DNA of 7,712 nucleotides. Origin: Pedococcus sp. (lineage in GTDB: Bacteria; Actinomycetota; Actinomycetes; Actinomycetales; Dermatophilaceae). Positions within the stretch are counted from its first letter, which is position 1. Each line of letters opens with the position of its first letter. Under the pieces are notes generated by a model that was not told the DNA's origin, ran no database searches, and worked only from the letters and a program-made list of their open reading frames with translations. The position numbers were made by a program, and so were the translations under genes. The stretch covers positions 1 to 7,712 of the forward strand of contig JAICSZ010000089.1 in NCBI GenBank assembly GCA_025936615.1, in the 5' to 3' direction. Below are positions 5,401 to 7,712 of the stretch, piece after piece.

Positions 5401-6384
5401 TCAGACCACCCGCCCCGACCGCAGCACCGACATGGTGGCGCCGAGCAGCAGGAGGACAGCAGCGGCGGTGGCGAGCCACGAGGTCACCTCTCGCTTCTCG
5501 CCGCGCGTGGTCCAGGCGAGGTCGACCGAGTCGTACACCTTTGCCAGCGCGGCTGCGTCCGAGGCGTTGTGGTAGGCGCCGCCCGTGACGTCGGCGATCT
5601 TGCGAAGGGTCTGCTCGTCCAGCGCGGTGGAGATCTGGAACCCGTCGACGTCGAGGACCGTGCCCTGTGGACTGCCCAGGCCGACGGGGTAGATGCGCAC
5701 CCCGGCAGCGGAGGCCAGGTCGGCGACGGCCAGCGGGTCGGGCGTCGTGGTGTTCTCCCCGTCCGAGAGCAGGACCATCGCCGCGGAGCCGTAGTAGCCG
5801 ATGTCGGCGTCGTCGAGGCTGCCGTCCTGTTGCGGGTCCACGGTCAGTGGCTTGCCGGCGATCGCGCTGAGCCCGGCGATGATCCCGCGCCCCAAGGCGG
5901 TGCCGCCCTGGGGCGTCAGCCGGTCGATCGCCGCCAGGACCAGGGAGCGGTCGTCGGTCGGCTGCTGCGAGACCAGGGCGCTGTCACCGAAGGCGACCAC
6001 GCCGAGGCGGATGGAGGCGGGCTGGCGCGACACGAAGGTGCGGGCGGCAGCCTTTGCCGCGTCCAGCCTCGTGGGGGACAGGTCCTTGGCAGCCATGCTG
6101 GTGGAGACGTCGAAGGCCAGGATGACCGTCCCCTCGCGGTGCGGCTCGGCGACGGTCGCCACCGGCCGCCCGAGCGAGACCAGCAGCAGGGTCAGCGCGC
6201 CGAGCAGGAGCAGCGGTGCGACGTGGCGCCAGCGGTCCCTCGCGAGGAGCTCCGGGGCGATGAGGCCCTGGGCCGCCAGCTCGGCCCGACGGGCCAGCCG
6301 CCTCGCCTGGAGGTGGCGGTAGGCCACGACGAGTGCCGGCACGGCCAGCAGCAGCACCAGCGCCCATGGCCACTCGAAGCTCAC
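5401..6384 (-). CDS. Membrane-anchored vWA-domain protein (BatA/Rv1481-like)
   Basis: This 327-residue protein shares its architecture with the downstream gene: N-terminal membrane segments (about 5-21 and 54-71), a vWA domain and a C-terminal membrane segment (about 302-320). The MIDAS motif is FDVSTSM (D92, S94, S96), with T162 in GGTALGRG and D208 in LLSDGEN, so metal-dependent ligand binding is expected. The start is GTG at 6384, overlapping the DUF58 stop by 4 nt (GTGA). It is supported by GGAGG (6390-6394) 5 nt upstream. The protein is closest in form to Rv1481 of the mycobacterial moxR1 cluster and to BatA of the Bat operons. It probably arose with the neighbouring vWA gene by duplication. 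The vWA domain's side of the membrane is not certain from the sequence. Confidence 0.92.
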   Translation of the reverse strand: MSFEWPWALVLLLAVPALVVAYRHLQARRLARRAELAAQGLIAPELLARDRWRHVAPLLLLGALTLLLVSLGRPVATVAEPHREGTVILAFDVSTSMAAKDLSPTRLDAAKAAARTFVSRQPASIRLGVVAFGDSALVSQQPTDDRSLVLAAIDRLTPQGGTALGRGIIAGLSAIAGKPLTVDPQQDGSLDDADIGYYGSAAMVLLSDGENTTTPDPLAVADLASAAGVRIYPVGLGSPQGTVLDVDGFQISTALDEQTLRKIADVTGGAYHNASDAAALAKVYDSVDLAWTTRGEKREVTSWLATAAAVLLLLGATMSVLRSGRVV

Positions 6385-7277
6385 CGTCGCCTCCGGCGGC
6401 GCAGCTCCGAGATGCGGGCCAGCGCGCGGACGAGGTCGTCGTCGGTCGCGACCCGGTGCAGGTCGGTCCCGGCGCGGCGGGTGGCTGCTGCCAGCTCCTC
6501 CGCTCGCTCCGTCGCGGCAGCGGCCAGGCGCGATCGGAACACCGGGTCGCTGGTGTCGACGAAGATCTGCTCGCCCGTCTCGGCGTCCTCCACGTAGACC
6601 ATGCCGACCGACGGCAGCTCGGACTCACGCGGGTCGACGACCTGGATGGCCACCACGTCGTGCCGACGTGCCAGCAGTGCCAGTGGTCGCTCCCAGCCGG
6701 GCTGTGTGATGAAGTCCGAGACGATCACGAGCAGGCACCGGCGCCGAGCCACCCCGAACGCCGCGCGCAACAGCCGCGCCAGGTCGGTGGTGGAGTGGTT
6801 CGCCGGCTCCTGCGGCTGCTCGAGCAGCGCCCCGGCGATCCGCAGCACCTGGTTGCGCCCTGCTCCCGGTGGCACCATCTGCAGGTCGTCGTCCATGAGC
6901 ACCGCCCCCACCCGGTTGCCGCCACGCGACAACAGGTGGGCGATCGTGGTCGCGACCTCGGCCAGCACCAGCGACTTCTGGCGGTCCACCGGCCCGAAGC
7001 CCATGGACGGAGACCGGTCGAGCAGCAGCCACGCAGTGACTTCACGGTCCTCGACGTACTCACGGACGTAGGGCGTGTCCATCCGTGCGGTGACGTTCCA
7101 GTCGATGTGGCGCAGGTCGTCGCCCGCCGCGTACTCACGCAGGTCGGTGAAGTCGAGCCCGCTGCCGCGGAAGAGGGTGCGGTAGTCACCCTGCATCCGG
7201 CCGTCGAGCGGCCGCACGACCCGCCACTGGAGTCGGCGCAGGAGGCCCTCGGGCGTCAGCGGGCTTGCGGCGACCAC
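6381..7277 (-). CDS. DUF58 protein with vWA-like fold, MoxR partner
   Basis: This 298-residue protein carries the DUF58 signature at about 30-75: GDYRTLFRGSGLDFTDLREY, then AAGDDLRHIDWNVTAR. A vWA-like fold follows, with a MIDAS-type LLLDRSPSM (D87, S89, S91), a Thr at TTDLARLL (163-164) and SDF (187-189). There is no signal peptide or clear membrane segment, so it is likely cytoplasmic, as expected for a bridge between the ATPase and the membrane vWA proteins. The C-terminus ends in six Arg (293-298). The GTG start at 7277 has GAGG 4 nt upstream (7282-7285) and overlaps the moxR end by 22 nt; I see no better in-frame start downstream. It corresponds to Rv1480 in Mycobacterium. The first MIDAS triad is complete, so metal binding is possible. 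Confidence 0.92.
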   Translation of the reverse strand: MVAASPLTPEGLLRRLQWRVVRPLDGRMQGDYRTLFRGSGLDFTDLREYAAGDDLRHIDWNVTARMDTPYVREYVEDREVTAWLLLDRSPSMGFGPVDRQKSLVLAEVATTIAHLLSRGGNRVGAVLMDDDLQMVPPGAGRNQVLRIAGALLEQPQEPANHSTTDLARLLRAAFGVARRRCLLVIVSDFITQPGWERPLALLARRHDVVAIQVVDPRESELPSVGMVYVEDAETGEQIFVDTSDPVFRSRLAAAATERAEELAAATRRAGTDLHRVATDDDLVRALARISELRRRRRR

Positions 7278-7712
7278 GGTGCCTCGCTGGTCTGCTGGCG
7301 GCGCTCCCGCAGCGGCACGTCGGGCATCGTCACGGCGTCGAGGACGGGCGTCAGCAGGTCGTCGGCGCCGATGCCCTCCGCGAGCGCCTCGTAGGACAGC
7401 ACCAGTCGGTGCCGCATGACGTCACGGGCCATGTCGCGGACGTCCTGTGGCCGCGCGAAGTCGCGGCCGCGCAGGAACGCCAGCGCCTTGCCGGCCAGCA
7501 CCAGGTTGATCGACGCGCGCGGGCTGGCCCCGAACGACAGGAACCGCGCCAGGTCCGGCAGGCCCACCGCCGCCGGTGCGCGGGTCGCCGTCGCCAGCCG
7601 CACGGCATACTCGATCACTGCGGGGTCGACGTAGACCTGGTCCGCCTTGCGCTGGAAGGCGACCAGCTGCTCGGGGTCGAGGACCCGTTGGGCGGTCTCA
7701 TAGGTCGTGGTC
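7256..7712 (-). CDS. MoxR-family AAA+ ATPase, C-terminal part (5' end outside window)
   Basis: The frame entering from the right edge encodes the last 151 residues or so of a MoxR ATPase and stops with TGA at 7258-7256. Visible elements are VLDPEQLVAFQ, VYVDPAVIEYAV and FGASPRASINLVLAGKALA. The Arg of GASPRA (about 7517-7519) is the family's sensor 2 residue. This is followed by GRDFARPQDV and RHRLVLSYEA, typical of the small C-terminal lid domain. The Walker A and B motifs lie outside the window. The protein is the likely energy-providing member of the set: MoxR ATPases act as chaperone-like remodellers together with vWA/DUF58 partners encoded downstream. It is the most upstream gene seen in this operon, so the operon promoter is also outside the window. 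Confidence 0.93.
   Translation of the reverse strand, partial: TTTYETAQRVLDPEQLVAFQRKADQVYVDPAVIEYAVRLATATRAPAAVGLPDLARFLSFGASPRASINLVLAGKALAFLRGRDFARPQDVRDMARDVMRHRLVLSYEALAEGIGADDLLTPVLDAVTMPDVPLRERRQQTSEAPWSPQAR

Noticed and set aside
4207..6597. A plus-strand open frame of almost 800 codons across the moxR-operon genes.
   Set aside because: It is antisense to three well-supported genes (both vWA genes and the end of the DUF58 gene). Its translation is rich in Gln, Gly, Arg and His without any recognisable domain, as expected of a GC-driven shadow.
1..7712. Defence system, prophage, toxin-antitoxin, CRISPR or mobile element.
   Set aside because: All genes fit known housekeeping families (NHEJ, base excision, MoxR/vWA). 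There are no transposase or integrase genes, no spaced repeat array and no RNA gene. MoxR-vWA pairs occur in some defence loci, but this gene order is the common chromosomal one.

Overview
The window is high-GC DNA from an actinobacterium. The main support is the C-terminus of Lsr2, a nucleoid protein confined to Actinomycetota, together with frequent GTG starts and strong third-position G/C. A member of Micrococcales (for example Intrasporangiaceae) is a guess; nothing in the sequence fixes the family. Coding density is very high: the only non-coding stretches are about 65 bp after lsr2, 165 bp between the ligase gene and ku, 48 bp before the glycosylase gene and 22 bp at about 4302-4323. I see no tRNA, rRNA, CRISPR array, insertion sequence or prophage gene.

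The left two thirds (1-4301) is a DNA-repair block. After the 3' end of lsr2 (+) come two minus-strand genes that together correspond to two of the three modules of LigD: an ATP-dependent DNA ligase (1071-2015) and, overlapping it by 8 nt, a stand-alone primase/polymerase domain (200-1078). Divergent from them is ku (2181-3056, +), with a lysine-rich tail. It is followed without a gap by a small NTF2-like/DUF4440 protein gene (3057-3425) and, 48 bp later, by a Fpg/Nei-type DNA glycosylase gene (3474-4301). Ku would bind double-strand ends, the polymerase would fill or extend them, and the ligase would seal them: the bacterial non-homologous end-joining (NHEJ) set. The glycosylase adds base-excision repair. 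The 165 bp between ligase and ku carries two 23-bp imperfect direct repeats spaced 53 bp apart, the best candidate for a shared control site.

The right third (4324-7712, all minus strand, read right to left) is a tightly overlapping moxR operon: the C-terminus of a MoxR AAA+ ATPase (running off the right edge), a DUF58 protein, and two consecutive membrane-anchored von Willebrand A (vWA) proteins. The order resembles moxR1-Rv1480-Rv1481 of Mycobacterium, with a second vWA gene added. By family precedent the ATPase and the MIDAS-containing proteins act together as a chaperone-like system at the cell envelope; the substrate is unknown. The two blocks converge at about 4301/4324.

No wholly new system is evident. 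The most interesting points are substitutions at usually conserved motif positions in both NHEJ enzymes (ligase motif V Lys to Thr; polymerase motif II His to Gln), the ku/ligase direct repeats, a small protein translationally linked to Ku, and an odd initiation region in front of the glycosylase gene.
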